This document shows, piece after piece, positions 51,511 through 60,576 of a stretch of DNA of 64,000 nt. The DNA comes from Paraflavitalea pollutisoli (GTDB taxonomy: Bacteria; Bacteroidota; Bacteroidia; Chitinophagales; Chitinophagaceae), in assembly GCF_029360705.1 (NCBI RefSeq), contig NZ_JARKMX010000008.1, positions 3,030,202 to 3,094,201 of the forward strand, in the 5' to 3' direction. Numbering within the stretch: position 1 is the stretch's first letter; each line of letters opens with the position of its first letter. The notes beneath the pieces were generated by a model that was given only the letters and a program-made list of their open reading frames with translations, was not told the origin of the DNA and did not search any database. The position numbers were made by a program, and so were the translations under genes.

Positions 51511-52623
51511 ATGGGAAATACGAATTACAAACAATTCACACTGGGCATCGAAGAAGAATACATGGTGCTGGATCCCAACACCCGTGAACTGAAAAGTCAC
51601 GAACAACGTATTGTTTCCGAAGGGCAGAAAGTGATCAAAGACAAGGTCAAGGCAGAAATGCACCAGGCCGTTGTGGAGGTAGGAACAGATATCTGTCAGA
51701 ATGTAGACGAGGCGTACCACGATGTAGCCACCCTGCGCAAAACCATTGGCGGCATTGCCGGTGAACTGGGCTTTGCCATGGGCGCCGCCGGCACCCACCC
51801 CTTCAGCCACTGGGAGAGCCAGCTCATCACCGATCATGTCCGGTACAATGAGATCGTGAACGAACTACAGGAAGCTGCCCGCAGCAACCTCATATTCGGC
51901 TTGCACGTGCACGTGGGTATGGAAAGCCGGGAGATGGCCAATCACATTGCCAACAGCACCCGTTATTTTCTACCGCATATCTATGCACTGAGTACCAACT
52001 CGCCCTTCTGGGAAGGCCGGCAAACCGGGTACAAGTCGTTCCGCACAAAGGTGTTCGACAAGTTTCCCCGCACCGGTATTCCGGAAACCTTCGAATCGAT
52101 CGAGGCGTACGACAACTACATCAAACTGCTCGTCAAAACCAACTGTATCGACAATGCGAAGAAGATCTGGTGGGACCTGCGCGTACATCCTTTCTTCAAC
52201 ACTGTCGAGTTCAGGATCTGCGATGTACCGATGACCGTATCGGAAACCATCGCCATTGCAGCGCTCTTCCAGGGCGTGTGCGCCAAGATATACAAGCTGC
52301 GCAACCAGAACCTCAACTTCATTCAGTATTCGCGTGCCCTGATCAATGAGAACAAGTGGCGCGCCAGCCGGTACGGCATTGATGGCCGCCTCATCGATTT
52401 TGGTAAAGAAGAAGAGGTCAATGCCCGCGTACTGATCTATGAGTTGCTCGACTTCATCGATGATGTGGTAGACCCACTGGGCAGCCGCCATGCGGTGAAC
52501 TATGTGGCCCGCATGATGGAGGAAGGCACCGGCGCCGACCGCCAGCTGAAAGTGTTTGAGCAAACACAAAGTCTGACCAGCGTCGTGGACTACATCAAAG
52601 ACCAGTTTCTGGCAGGCATTTAA
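51511..52623 (+). CDS. Carboxylate-amine ligase, GCS2/YbdK family (COG2170)
   Basis: 370 residues. The family start is unmistakable: FTLGIEEEYMVLDPNTREL, followed by GTHPFSHWES, NLIFGLHVHVGMESREMA, LSTNSPFWEGRQTGYKSFR and VEFRICDVPMTVSE. The fold is glutamine-synthetase-like and family members such as YbdK show weak glutamate-cysteine ligase activity. True substrates of most are unknown. It is the second gene of the operon with the ATP-grasp ligase and is followed by a terminator. Confidence 0.94.
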   Translation: MGNTNYKQFTLGIEEEYMVLDPNTRELKSHEQRIVSEGQKVIKDKVKAEMHQAVVEVGTDICQNVDEAYHDVATLRKTIGGIAGELGFAMGAAGTHPFSHWESQLITDHVRYNEIVNELQEAARSNLIFGLHVHVGMESREMANHIANSTRYFLPHIYALSTNSPFWEGRQTGYKSFRTKVFDKFPRTGIPETFESIEAYDNYIKLLVKTNCIDNAKKIWWDLRVHPFFNTVEFRICDVPMTVSETIAIAALFQGVCAKIYKLRNQNLNFIQYSRALINENKWRASRYGIDGRLIDFGKEEEVNARVLIYELLDFIDDVVDPLGSRHAVNYVARMMEEGTGADRQLKVFEQTQSLTSVVDYIKDQFLAGI

Positions 52624-52641
52624 GGACAATATTATTTTTAT

Positions 52642-52673
52642 ACAGTGCCGATCCACACCCGGATCGGCACTGT
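52642..52673 (+). terminator. Terminator after the GCS2 ligase gene
   Basis: ACAGTGCCGATCC / GGATCGGCACTGT, a 13-bp perfect stem with a 6-nt loop, followed by CGTTTCTATACATTTTT. The T run is not immediate. Confidence 0.7.
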
Positions 52674-52739
52674 CGTTTCTATACATTTTTCCGATACCTT
52701 TAATAACCCTGCCCGCGCACACCAAAACACGTCGACACC

Positions 52740-54386
52740 ATGAAGTTATGTTTACCCGTCTTACTTTGTTTGTTAGGGGGTTCGCTGCAGGCGCAGCAAA
52801 AGATCGATACCGCGGCCATCTCCCGGGCAGCTTACCTGATAGACCTGTCGCTGACAGCCCCCGAAAAAGATTCCATGACCGATGGACTGTACGACAACCT
52901 CACGCATTATCGCAAAATGCACCAGCTGGCCATTCCCAATGACCTGGCTTATCCTTTTGCGTTTCATCCCGGCCCGCCAGGGACTGCCATACCGGTAAAG
53001 CAAAACGCTGTACATTGGTATATCCCCTCCAATGTATCGATGCCACGTAACAAAGAAGACCTGGCTTTCTATTCATTGATCCAATTGGCTTCCCTCATAC
53101 GGTACAGAAAGATCAGCTCCGTAGCACTCACAACCTTCTTCCTCGACCGGTTGCGTAAATGGGGCGACACGCTCGAGTGTGTGATCACCCTTACACCCGA
53201 GCTGGCGTTACAAGAAGCCGCAGCCGCCGATGAAGCCCTGCGCAAAGGGCAATACAAAGGACTGCTGCATGGTATACCATACGGGTTGAAAGACCTGTTT
53301 GCCGTAAAAGGTTATAAAACGACCTGGGGATCGGTGCCGTACAAAGACCAGGTGATCGACCAGGATGCTTTTGTCTATACCCAGTTAAAAGCTGCCGGCG
53401 CTGTCTTATGTGCCAAGCTGACCCTGGGCGAACTGGCCTACGCCGATCGATGGTTTGGTGGCCGCACCCGCAATCCCTGGAACCTCGCCACAGGATCCAG
53501 CGGCTCCTCCGCCGGTTCGGCCGCTGCCACGGTAGCAGGCTTGCTGCCTTTCGCCATTGGCACAGAAACCTGGGGCTCTATCGTATCTCCTTCGCATACC
53601 TGTGGCGCCACCGGCTTGCGCCCCACCTTTGGCTCGGTGAGTCGCAGTGGTGCGATGGTGCTGAGCTGGAGCCTCGACAAGGCAGGCCCCATTTGCCGCA
53701 GTGCAGAAGATGCAGCCATTGTATTTCACTACCTGAAAGGATCCGATGGCAAGGATGCCAGTGCCGTAGAGCGCGCCTTCAATTATACCGGCAAAGTAAA
53801 CCTCACCCAACTGCGCATCGCTTATGCCGGCAATTACTTCAGGAACCTGCCTGCCAATGCACCGCAATGGGCTGTACTGGAAACCCTGCGCAACGGAGGC
53901 GCCATCATCAAAGAAGTGGAATTCCCCGACTCGACGATCTATCCCTTCAACATCATGGATGTGGTGATCAGTTCCGAATCAGCAGCGGCCTTTGATGAGC
54001 TCACCCGCAGCAACCAGGACGACCTCATTAGCCGGCAGGACAAAAACTTTTGGCCCAACAGTTTCCGGGTATCCCGTTTTGTGCCGGCGGTGGAATACAT
54101 CAATGCCAACCGCCACCGCGCCCGCCTCATCGAACAGCTCCATGCCTTCACGCGTCAATACGACGTGATCATCGTGCCTACCTATGGCGGCAACCAGCTG
54201 GCCATGACCAACCTCACCGGTCATCCCGTGGTGGTATTGCCGGTTGGCTTCAGCGCGAACGGTATGCCGACGAGTATCACCTTATTGGGTAACCTGTACG
54301 ACGAAGCAACGATACTGGCCGTGGCCAAGGCCTACCAGGAGGCTACTTCCTTCCATACCAAACATCCGGCAAAATTCACCCGGTAA
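52740..54386 (+). CDS. Secreted amidase (amidase-signature family)
   Basis: 548 residues with signal peptide MKLCLPVLLCLLGGSLQAQ. The Ser-cisSer-Lys catalytic machinery is visible: Lys in HGIPYGLKDLFAVKGYKTTW, the Gly/Ser-rich signature NLATGSSGSSAGSAAATVAG and TETWGSIVSPS. The last 100 residues carry ARLIEQLHAFTRQYDVIIVP and PVVVLPVGF, standard for the family. An N-terminal extension of about 110 residues precedes the domain. It hydrolyses amides in the periplasm or outside. The next gene (amidohydrolase) follows after 42 nt, suggesting an operon. Confidence 0.93.
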   Translation: MKLCLPVLLCLLGGSLQAQQKIDTAAISRAAYLIDLSLTAPEKDSMTDGLYDNLTHYRKMHQLAIPNDLAYPFAFHPGPPGTAIPVKQNAVHWYIPSNVSMPRNKEDLAFYSLIQLASLIRYRKISSVALTTFFLDRLRKWGDTLECVITLTPELALQEAAAADEALRKGQYKGLLHGIPYGLKDLFAVKGYKTTWGSVPYKDQVIDQDAFVYTQLKAAGAVLCAKLTLGELAYADRWFGGRTRNPWNLATGSSGSSAGSAAATVAGLLPFAIGTETWGSIVSPSHTCGATGLRPTFGSVSRSGAMVLSWSLDKAGPICRSAEDAAIVFHYLKGSDGKDASAVERAFNYTGKVNLTQLRIAYAGNYFRNLPANAPQWAVLETLRNGGAIIKEVEFPDSTIYPFNIMDVVISSESAAAFDELTRSNQDDLISRQDKNFWPNSFRVSRFVPAVEYINANRHRARLIEQLHAFTRQYDVIIVPTYGGNQLAMTNLTGHPVVVLPVGFSANGMPTSITLLGNLYDEATILAVAKAYQEATSFHTKHPAKFTR

Positions 54387-54428
54387 TGGTAGATTTGACG
54401 TCCAACCAATAAATCACCGATCTACAAA

Positions 54429-56057
54429 ATGAGAAAACTCTACGGATTATTCCTGCTGTCTGCGCTCTGCTCCTGCGCAGGTAAAAAGCAAGCAGACCTC
54501 CTGGTATACAATGCCACCGTTTATACGATCGACTCGTCGTTCAGTACTGCTGAGGCTGTTGCTGTAAAAGATGGTAAGATCATTGCCACCGGTACCACCG
54601 CCGATCTGCTGGCGCAATACGATGCCACCACCAAAAACGATGCCCAGGGCAAATTCATCTACCCCGGCCTGATCGATGCGCATGCCCATTTTCTGCAATA
54701 TGGTATGAGCTTGCAAACCGCCAACCTGGTAGGCACCGATAGCTGGGAGCAAATCCTGCAACAATTACAAACCTTTGCTGCTGCCAATCCCGAAGGATGG
54801 ATCATTGGCCGCGGTTGGGACCAGAACGATTGGATCAATAAAGAATTCCCCAGCAACGACAAGCTGAACGAGTTGTTTCCCGGCCGACCGGTATTGCTGA
54901 CCCGGGTGGATGGGCATGCCGCCGTGGCCAACCAAACCGCGCTGGACCTGGCCGGTGTAAAACCCGGTTTTACGCTGACCGGAGGTACCGTAGAGGTAAA
55001 GGATGGTCGGCTGACCGGTCTGCTCGTCGACAATGCCGTAGACCTGGTAGCGGCGAAAATACCAACACCCACACCCGACCAGGTGAGCAAGGGCTTGCTG
55101 GCTGCCCAGCAGAACTGCTTTGCCATGGGCCTTACCACCGTCGACGATTGTGGCCTCGACCATGAAGCCGTGACCTTCATCGATAGCCTGCAAAAAACGG
55201 GACAGCTCAAAATGCGGTTGTATGCCATGCTGAGCGATGCCCGCAAGAACTACGAATTTGCCTTTGCCAAAGGCAAGATCAAAACCGACCGGCTGAACGT
55301 TCGCGCCTTCAAAGTATATGCGGATGGCGCGCTGGGTTCACGCGGTGCCTGCCTGCTGGAGCCTTATAGCGACCGCAAAGACTGGAAAGGCTTTTTGCTG
55401 AGCGATCCCGCCCATTTTGATTCGGTGGCCAACCTACTCTACAGCAAAGATTACCAGATGTGCACCCATGCCATTGGCGACTCAGGCAATCGCACCATCC
55501 TCAACATCTATGGCAAATACCTCGCTGGCCAAAACGATCGCCGCTGGCGCATCGAGCATGCCCAGGTAGTGAATGAAAATGATTTCAAACTGTTTGGCCA
55601 ATACAGCGTGATTCCTTCTGTACAACCGACGCATGCCACTAGTGATATGTACTGGGCGGGTGACCGGCTGGGTGAGCACCGCGTGAAAGGAGCCTATGCT
55701 TTCAACGACCTGTTGAAGCAGAATGGCTGGATTCCCCTGGGCACCGATTTTCCGGTGGAAGATATTTCTCCCTTTAAGACCTTCTATGCCGCCGTCGTAC
55801 GGAAAGATGCAAAGGGATGGCCAGCGCAAGGTTACCAAATGGAGAATGCGCTATCCCGTGAAGAGGCGCTGCGTGGCATGACGATCTGGGCCGCCAAATC
55901 CAATTTTGAAGAGCTGGAGAAAGGAAGTCTGGAAGCCGGCAAGTTCGCCGACTTCATCATCACTGATAAAGACCTGCTGAAGGCGGCCCCTGCCGAATTG
56001 TTGCAGATCAAGGTGCTCGCTACTTACCTGCAGGGAGAGAAAGTATTTGGGAAATAA
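54429..56057 (+). CDS. YtcJ-like metal-dependent amidohydrolase, lipoprotein
   Basis: 542 residues. The N-terminus MRKLYGLFLLSALCSCAGKK has a lipobox (LCSC, Cys16). The TIM-barrel amidohydrolase motifs are YPGLIDAHAHFLQYG (first metal His pair), GWIIGRGWDQNDW, THAIGDSGNRTIL, RIEHAQVVNENDF and GTDFPVEDISPFKTF (metal Asp). This is the COG1574 group, often annotated as N-acyl amide or exo-enzopeptidase-like hydrolases. Substrate unknown. It ends exactly where the convergent phosphodiesterase gene ends. Confidence 0.93.
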   Translation: MRKLYGLFLLSALCSCAGKKQADLLVYNATVYTIDSSFSTAEAVAVKDGKIIATGTTADLLAQYDATTKNDAQGKFIYPGLIDAHAHFLQYGMSLQTANLVGTDSWEQILQQLQTFAAANPEGWIIGRGWDQNDWINKEFPSNDKLNELFPGRPVLLTRVDGHAAVANQTALDLAGVKPGFTLTGGTVEVKDGRLTGLLVDNAVDLVAAKIPTPTPDQVSKGLLAAQQNCFAMGLTTVDDCGLDHEAVTFIDSLQKTGQLKMRLYAMLSDARKNYEFAFAKGKIKTDRLNVRAFKVYADGALGSRGACLLEPYSDRKDWKGFLLSDPAHFDSVANLLYSKDYQMCTHAIGDSGNRTILNIYGKYLAGQNDRRWRIEHAQVVNENDFKLFGQYSVIPSVQPTHATSDMYWAGDRLGEHRVKGAYAFNDLLKQNGWIPLGTDFPVEDISPFKTFYAAVVRKDAKGWPAQGYQMENALSREEALRGMTIWAAKSNFEELEKGSLEAGKFADFIITDKDLLKAAPAELLQIKVLATYLQGEKVFGK

Positions 56058-57332
56058 TTAGCGTAAGATCTTTCGTAATACGCCCGGCTCGCTGTCGACG
56101 GGATGATCAACGGTCAAGCCCAGCAGCTGGGTGATCAAGGTATACACGTGAATGTTTTCAAAAGAAGCCAATGGCTTCTTTTGTTTTTTAATAGCAGGTC
56201 CCCAGGCCATAAAGCTGGCCTGCATGTCTTTCACCAGTCGTGGATCGTACCCGTGGCGGCCGGGGTACACGCGGCGGTTGGTCCAGGAAAAGATCTGCGG
56301 ATAGCGGGCTATCAGTAAAATGTCGCCGATGCGATTATACCGGTCATCCCGCTCACCGTAGTGCCAATGCGCTGGTGTTTCGTTGCGCAGGTATACATCA
56401 TATCCATTGGCGTCCCGCTTTAGCTGCTGGTAAAAAGCAGGAATGGCGTTGCTGTCTTTGGCATAATACTGCACCATCACATCGCTGGCCACCATCATCC
56501 ACCTCGTCATATCCGAAGTAGGTGGCGTCAACACCTGGGTCGTATCCACACCAGTCATGCCATGATCGGAAACCATTACATAGTTGATGGGCAGGTGCAA
56601 CGAATCGAGCATGCTCGTCAGTTGACCAATGGCCCGGTCCACCTTATGGATGGCTTGTATGGTGAGTGGATGATCTGGCCCGAAATGATGGCCGGCACTG
56701 TCGACCTCGGAGATGTAAAAATGGATCAGGTGCGGACGTGTTGCTGCAGGTAGTTGCAACCATTGCTTCACCACACCCAGCCGCGCTTCGAGTGGTACTT
56801 TTTCACTATAGTCGTAGTAATAGGTGGGGTGCACGCCATCGATCGCCACTTCACTACCCACCCAATAATAAACAGCCGAGATCAGTTGCTGCTGCTCGGC
56901 CAATACCCACAAGGGCTTGCCGCCATAGTAATAGGGATCGCCGGCAATGGAGGTATCGGAGCGCAGGTAGCTTACTTTACGGGCACGATCATAAAAAGTA
57001 TTGCCCACCAGTCCGTGGTGCGCCGGATATAGGCCGGTGACGATGGTATAGTGATTGGGAAAGGTAAAGGAGGGAAAAGAGGGCGTCATCGAGGAGGCCC
57101 GCACGCCCTGGCGGCTTAGACGCAGCAGGTTGTCAGCGTGGTACTTCGTCGCATAGTCGTGCCGGAACCCATCGATGGAGATCAGGATCACATAGGGCTT
57201 TGCCTGCTGCGCGGAGCTGTTGTACCCGCCTGCCACGATGTGCTGCGCGGTATCATTTGGCTGTGCCTGCACGGCCACCACTGTCAGCAAAAGACAGCAT
57301 AGGGTATACCCTGTGATGTGTCGGAAAAACAT
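56058..57332 (-). CDS. Secreted ectonucleotide pyrophosphatase/phosphodiesterase
   Basis: 424 residues with signal peptide MFFRHITGYTLCCLLLTVVAVQA. An alkaline-phosphatase-superfamily phosphodiesterase: metal Asp in VILISIDGFRHDY, nucleophile Thr in PSFPSFTFPNHYTIVTGLYP, further metal ligands in SEVDSAGHHFGPDHP and VSDHGMTGV, and a last His in YPGRHGYDPR. It cleaves nucleotide or other phosphodiester bonds outside the cytoplasm. It is convergent with the amidohydrolase gene without any gap. Confidence 0.93.
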   Translation of the reverse strand: MFFRHITGYTLCCLLLTVVAVQAQPNDTAQHIVAGGYNSSAQQAKPYVILISIDGFRHDYATKYHADNLLRLSRQGVRASSMTPSFPSFTFPNHYTIVTGLYPAHHGLVGNTFYDRARKVSYLRSDTSIAGDPYYYGGKPLWVLAEQQQLISAVYYWVGSEVAIDGVHPTYYYDYSEKVPLEARLGVVKQWLQLPAATRPHLIHFYISEVDSAGHHFGPDHPLTIQAIHKVDRAIGQLTSMLDSLHLPINYVMVSDHGMTGVDTTQVLTPPTSDMTRWMMVASDVMVQYYAKDSNAIPAFYQQLKRDANGYDVYLRNETPAHWHYGERDDRYNRIGDILLIARYPQIFSWTNRRVYPGRHGYDPRLVKDMQASFMAWGPAIKKQKKPLASFENIHVYTLITQLLGLTVDHPVDSEPGVLRKILR

Positions 57333-57393
57333 AGGCCTGGTATTGGTTCTTCAATAACCGACAAAGTAAGTCTATGGGCGGCAAATGGGCAGC

Positions 57394-57424
57394 TTTCTTT
57401 TTCCGGTCAAATCCATTAGTTTTG
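57394..57424 (+). promoter_or_regulatory. Promoter of the SGNH hydrolase gene
   Basis: TTTC (57394-57397), 19 bp, TAGTTTTG (57417-57424), a full match to TAnnTTTG, 23 nt before the ATG. Confidence 0.55.
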
Positions 57425-57447
57425 ACCACCCAACTCCAAATAAGCAT

Positions 57448-58110
57448 ATGAAAAAAGTACTTGTCCTTACTGCACTCATCGCCAGCCTGATGGCGTTTAC
57501 CCTCGCTCCGCAAAAACAGCGTATCGTTTTCTTTGGCGACTCCATTACCCAGGCGGGTGTAAAGCCAGGTGGTTATATCACCGTATTGGGCGACCTGCTG
57601 AAAAAGAAAAACATCCAGGATGAATTGATTGGCGCTGGCATCGGCGGCAACAAAGTATACGATCTGTACCTGCGTATGGAAGACGATGTGCTGGCTAAAA
57701 ATCCAACGACGGTGGTAGTTTGGGTCGGCGTCAATGACGTTTGGCACAAAAAGACCTCCGGCACCGGTACAGACGCCGACAAGTTTGAAAAATTCTACAA
57801 TGCCCTCATCAAGAAATTGCAGGCAAAGAATATCAAAGTATTGATCTGTACACCAGCGGCGATTGGTGAAAAGACCGACTTCACCAATGAACTGGATGGC
57901 GACCTCAACCGATATGCCGTCATCATTCGCCAGATCGCCAAAAACAACAATGTGGAGCTGATCGATCTGCGCAAGGCATTCCTCGAGTACAACCTGGCCA
58001 ACAATCCTGAGAACAAAGCCAAGGAAATCCTCACCACCGATGGCGTTCACCTCAACGACAAAGGCAACCAACTGGTGGCGGAGCAAATGCTGAAAGCCCT
58101 GTATAAATAA
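57448..58110 (+). CDS. SGNH/GDSL-family hydrolase
   Basis: 220 residues from the ATG at 57448 (MKKVLVLTALIASLMAFTLA, signal peptide). The SGNH blocks are all present: GDSITQAG with the nucleophile Ser, GIGGNKVYDL (Gly), WVGVNDVW (Asn) and TDGVHLNDKG (Asp-x-x-His). It probably acts as an esterase or deacetylase on an acylated glycan or lipid in the periplasm. Monocistronic with a strong terminator. Confidence 0.93.
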   Translation: MKKVLVLTALIASLMAFTLAPQKQRIVFFGDSITQAGVKPGGYITVLGDLLKKKNIQDELIGAGIGGNKVYDLYLRMEDDVLAKNPTTVVVWVGVNDVWHKKTSGTGTDADKFEKFYNALIKKLQAKNIKVLICTPAAIGEKTDFTNELDGDLNRYAVIIRQIAKNNNVELIDLRKAFLEYNLANNPENKAKEILTTDGVHLNDKGNQLVAEQMLKALYK

Positions 58111-58159
58111 ACGGAGCGGCCACGATCGCACCTCTTGCGATCATTCCGACAACTGATAC

Positions 58160-58189
58160 AGCTGCGCCATGATGGCGCAGCTTTTTTTT
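58160..58189 (+). terminator. Terminator of the SGNH hydrolase gene
   Basis: AGCTGCGCC, loop ATGAT, GGCGCAGCT followed by a run of eight Ts. A second hairpin, GATCGCA / TGCGATC, lies just upstream (about 58124-58142). Confidence 0.93.
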
Positions 58190-58374
58190 GCGTTTTACTG
58201 AAGTAATTGGTTATATGGTCGCTACAATAGTGGCAGGTAGTTTGTCGTTGACAATTTGACCTTTTCGCTGGCGCAGATGATATTTTCAGGCAACCAATTG
58301 ACGCCATAACCTGTTATCATGTTGTGATGCGAACAGGCAAAAAGCTAAAAATCCTTAAGTTTGCACGCAGGTAT

Positions 58375-59214
58375 ATGAGTGAACAAAAACACATACGTAT
58401 CGCAATCCTCGACCTCTATGAAGGGCAGGCCAACCAGGGCATGCGCTGTATCCGGGAATTGCTGACCCAGTTTGGCGTGGAGCAGGAGCTCCGGATCAGC
58501 TGGGATGAGTTTGATGTACGCCTCAAACAAGAACTACCCGATCTTTCCTACGACCTGTATATTTCCAGTGGTGGGCCCGGCTCGCCCCTCGACAGCGAGG
58601 GCAGCGATTGGGAAAACCGCTACTTCGACTGGCTCCGGTCTGTAGCCGCCTACAATGCCAATGAGCAAAATACCATCAAAAAACAGGTGTTGTTTATCTG
58701 CCACTCTTTTCAGCTGGCCTGTCGCTACTTCCAGGTAGCAAAGGTGGCGAGGCGCCGCTCCACGGCATTTGGCGTGTTTCCGGTGCACATGCTGGAATGT
58801 GGACTGGAAGAGCCAGTATTTACCGGGCTGCAAGATCCCTTTTATGCCGTAGACAGCCGCGATTACCAGGTCATCAAGCCTGATAGCAAACAAATGCGTA
58901 AGCTGGGCGCCTCCATCCTGGCCATTGAAAAAGAACGCCCGCATGTACCGCTGGAAAGGGCGATCATGGCCATGCGCTTCAATCCCTATATGATCGGCAC
59001 CCAATTTCATCCGGAGGCCGATGCCACTGGTATGAGCCTGTACCTGCAACGGGAAGACCGCAAGCAAACCGTGATCGAGAACCATGGCTTTGAAAAATGG
59101 CAGTCGATGATCGAACAGCTCAACGATCCCGACAAGATCCTGTATACGTATTCGCACATCATTCCCAATTTTTTGAAGCAGGCCATCAACGACCTCATCG
59201 CCGTAGAAGCATAA
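58375..59214 (+). CDS. Class I glutamine amidotransferase-like protein
   Basis: 279 residues from the ATG at 58375 (MSEQKHIRIAILDLYEGQAN). The frame is open 51 nt further upstream, but a -7 box TAAGTTTG (58356-58363) lies there. The triad is Cys109 in LFICHSFQLACRYF, His212 and Glu214 in GTQFHPEADATG; the oxyanion strand is ISSGGPGSPLD. It differs from GMP synthase domains by a long N-terminal spacer and an 60-residue C-terminal extension. It probably transfers or removes an amide nitrogen. It precedes the divergent ATP-grasp gene by 153 nt. Confidence 0.88.
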   Translation: MSEQKHIRIAILDLYEGQANQGMRCIRELLTQFGVEQELRISWDEFDVRLKQELPDLSYDLYISSGGPGSPLDSEGSDWENRYFDWLRSVAAYNANEQNTIKKQVLFICHSFQLACRYFQVAKVARRRSTAFGVFPVHMLECGLEEPVFTGLQDPFYAVDSRDYQVIKPDSKQMRKLGASILAIEKERPHVPLERAIMAMRFNPYMIGTQFHPEADATGMSLYLQREDRKQTVIENHGFEKWQSMIEQLNDPDKILYTYSHIIPNFLKQAINDLIAVEA

Positions 59215-59367
59215 TAACCGTGTAGTTGCCTTTACCACAAGTCTTCCATATGTAGCCAGGCGCACTGATTCCATCGGCATACCTGTTGCGCAATGCCGTC
59301 AATACTTCGCGCCCCGCACGTATATACGTTGGTGTAAATTCGTATCTTCCCACCAAATCAAGCCGTC

Positions 59368-60561
59368 ATGGTACCAAGCCTGCGCAAAGTGTACAACGAA
59401 GTCTTTACCGTTGAGCGATTCCAACAATTCCTGACCGACCTGGACAGCCATTATCCCGGCGCCATCGAGTTTCGCCTGGCGGAGACGCCAGTATTTGTGA
59501 GCAAGGAATTTGCCCAAAAACTTTTCGAGGCCTGTGAAAGCATCATCGACGTGATCACCGACCCCTCGTTCAAAGACCTCACCGACCGCTCGATGCCGCC
59601 CGGAGAAAGGGTACCCAATGAAAATGACCATGCTCATATGATCGCCTTCGACTTTGGCGTGTGTGAAGATGGACAGGGTGGCCTGGTACCTCAGCTCATC
59701 GAGATGCAGGGCTTCCCTACCCTGTTCGGGTTCCAGGTTCACTTCCCCGACCTGCTCCGTAAATACTTCCCGGTGCCCGACAACTATTCCCAATACCTCA
59801 ACGGGCTGAACCACGACAGCTACCTCAGGCAGTTGAAGGAAGTGATCGTCGGCAATACACCCGTAGAAAATGTGATCCTGCTGGAGATCAAACCGCATGA
59901 CCAAAAAACAAGGATCGACTTCTATACCACCCACGACTACCTGGGCATTGCCATCGTTTGCATTACCGAACTGATCCAGGAAGGTAAAAAACTATACTAC
60001 CTGCGCGATGGCGTTAAAACGCAAGTAAAGCGCATCTACAACCGGGTGATCTTCGATGAGCTCAAAGCCAAAAAGGATACCTTGGGCAGCCATGTCGATA
60101 TCACCCAGGATCTCGATGTGCAATGGATCCCCCACCCCAACTGGTTTTACCGCATCAGCAAGTTCACCATCCCCTTTATCCGCCATGTGTATGTGCCGGA
60201 AACCTGGTTTGTGAATGAGTTGAAGCAGGTACCCGGCGACCTGGAGAATTATGTGTTGAAGCCGCTGTTCTCCTTTGCGGGGCAAGGCGTCAAGATCGAT
60301 GTAACACAGGAAGACATTGTGAACCTGACAGACCCGGAAAACTGGATCCTGCAACGCAAGGTAAAATACGCCGACGTGATCCCTACCCCCGATGTACCCG
60401 CCAAGGTAGAGATCCGCATCATGTACCTGTGGCAGGATGGATGGCAAAGGCCCAGGCCGGCCATCAACCTGGCGCGCCTCAGCAAAGGGAAGATGATCGG
60501 CGTGGATTACAACAAGAACAAAGAATGGGTTGGCGGCAGCGTCGCCTTTTTTGAGCAATAG
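59368..60561 (+). CDS. Divergent ATP-grasp-like protein of unknown function
   Basis: 397 residues, cytosolic. An N-terminal half of about 280 residues has no motif I know (EMQGFPTLFGFQVHFPDL and LLEIKPHDQKTRIDFY stand out). The C-terminal 120 residues look like an ATP-grasp module: Lys298 and the glycine loop in ENYVLKPLFSFAGQGVKI, WILQRKVKY (hinge), VEIRIMYLW and PAINLARLSKG. The order resembles glutathionylspermidine-synthase-like or permuted ATP-grasp enzymes. Predicted to form an amide bond. It sits between the amidotransferase gene and a cupin gene (15-nt gap), so the three may form one unit. Confidence 0.7.
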   Translation: MVPSLRKVYNEVFTVERFQQFLTDLDSHYPGAIEFRLAETPVFVSKEFAQKLFEACESIIDVITDPSFKDLTDRSMPPGERVPNENDHAHMIAFDFGVCEDGQGGLVPQLIEMQGFPTLFGFQVHFPDLLRKYFPVPDNYSQYLNGLNHDSYLRQLKEVIVGNTPVENVILLEIKPHDQKTRIDFYTTHDYLGIAIVCITELIQEGKKLYYLRDGVKTQVKRIYNRVIFDELKAKKDTLGSHVDITQDLDVQWIPHPNWFYRISKFTIPFIRHVYVPETWFVNELKQVPGDLENYVLKPLFSFAGQGVKIDVTQEDIVNLTDPENWILQRKVKYADVIPTPDVPAKVEIRIMYLWQDGWQRPRPAINLARLSKGKMIGVDYNKNKEWVGGSVAFFEQ

Positions 60562-60576
60562 CGTTAACTTTACTGC

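Noticed and set aside
50524-52623. Glutathione biosynthesis (gshA/gshB pair)
   Set aside because: The order ATP-grasp plus GCS2 resembles it, but the ligase is the YbdK type and the ATP-grasp protein lacks a GshB-like N-terminal domain, so I do not assign gshA or gshB.
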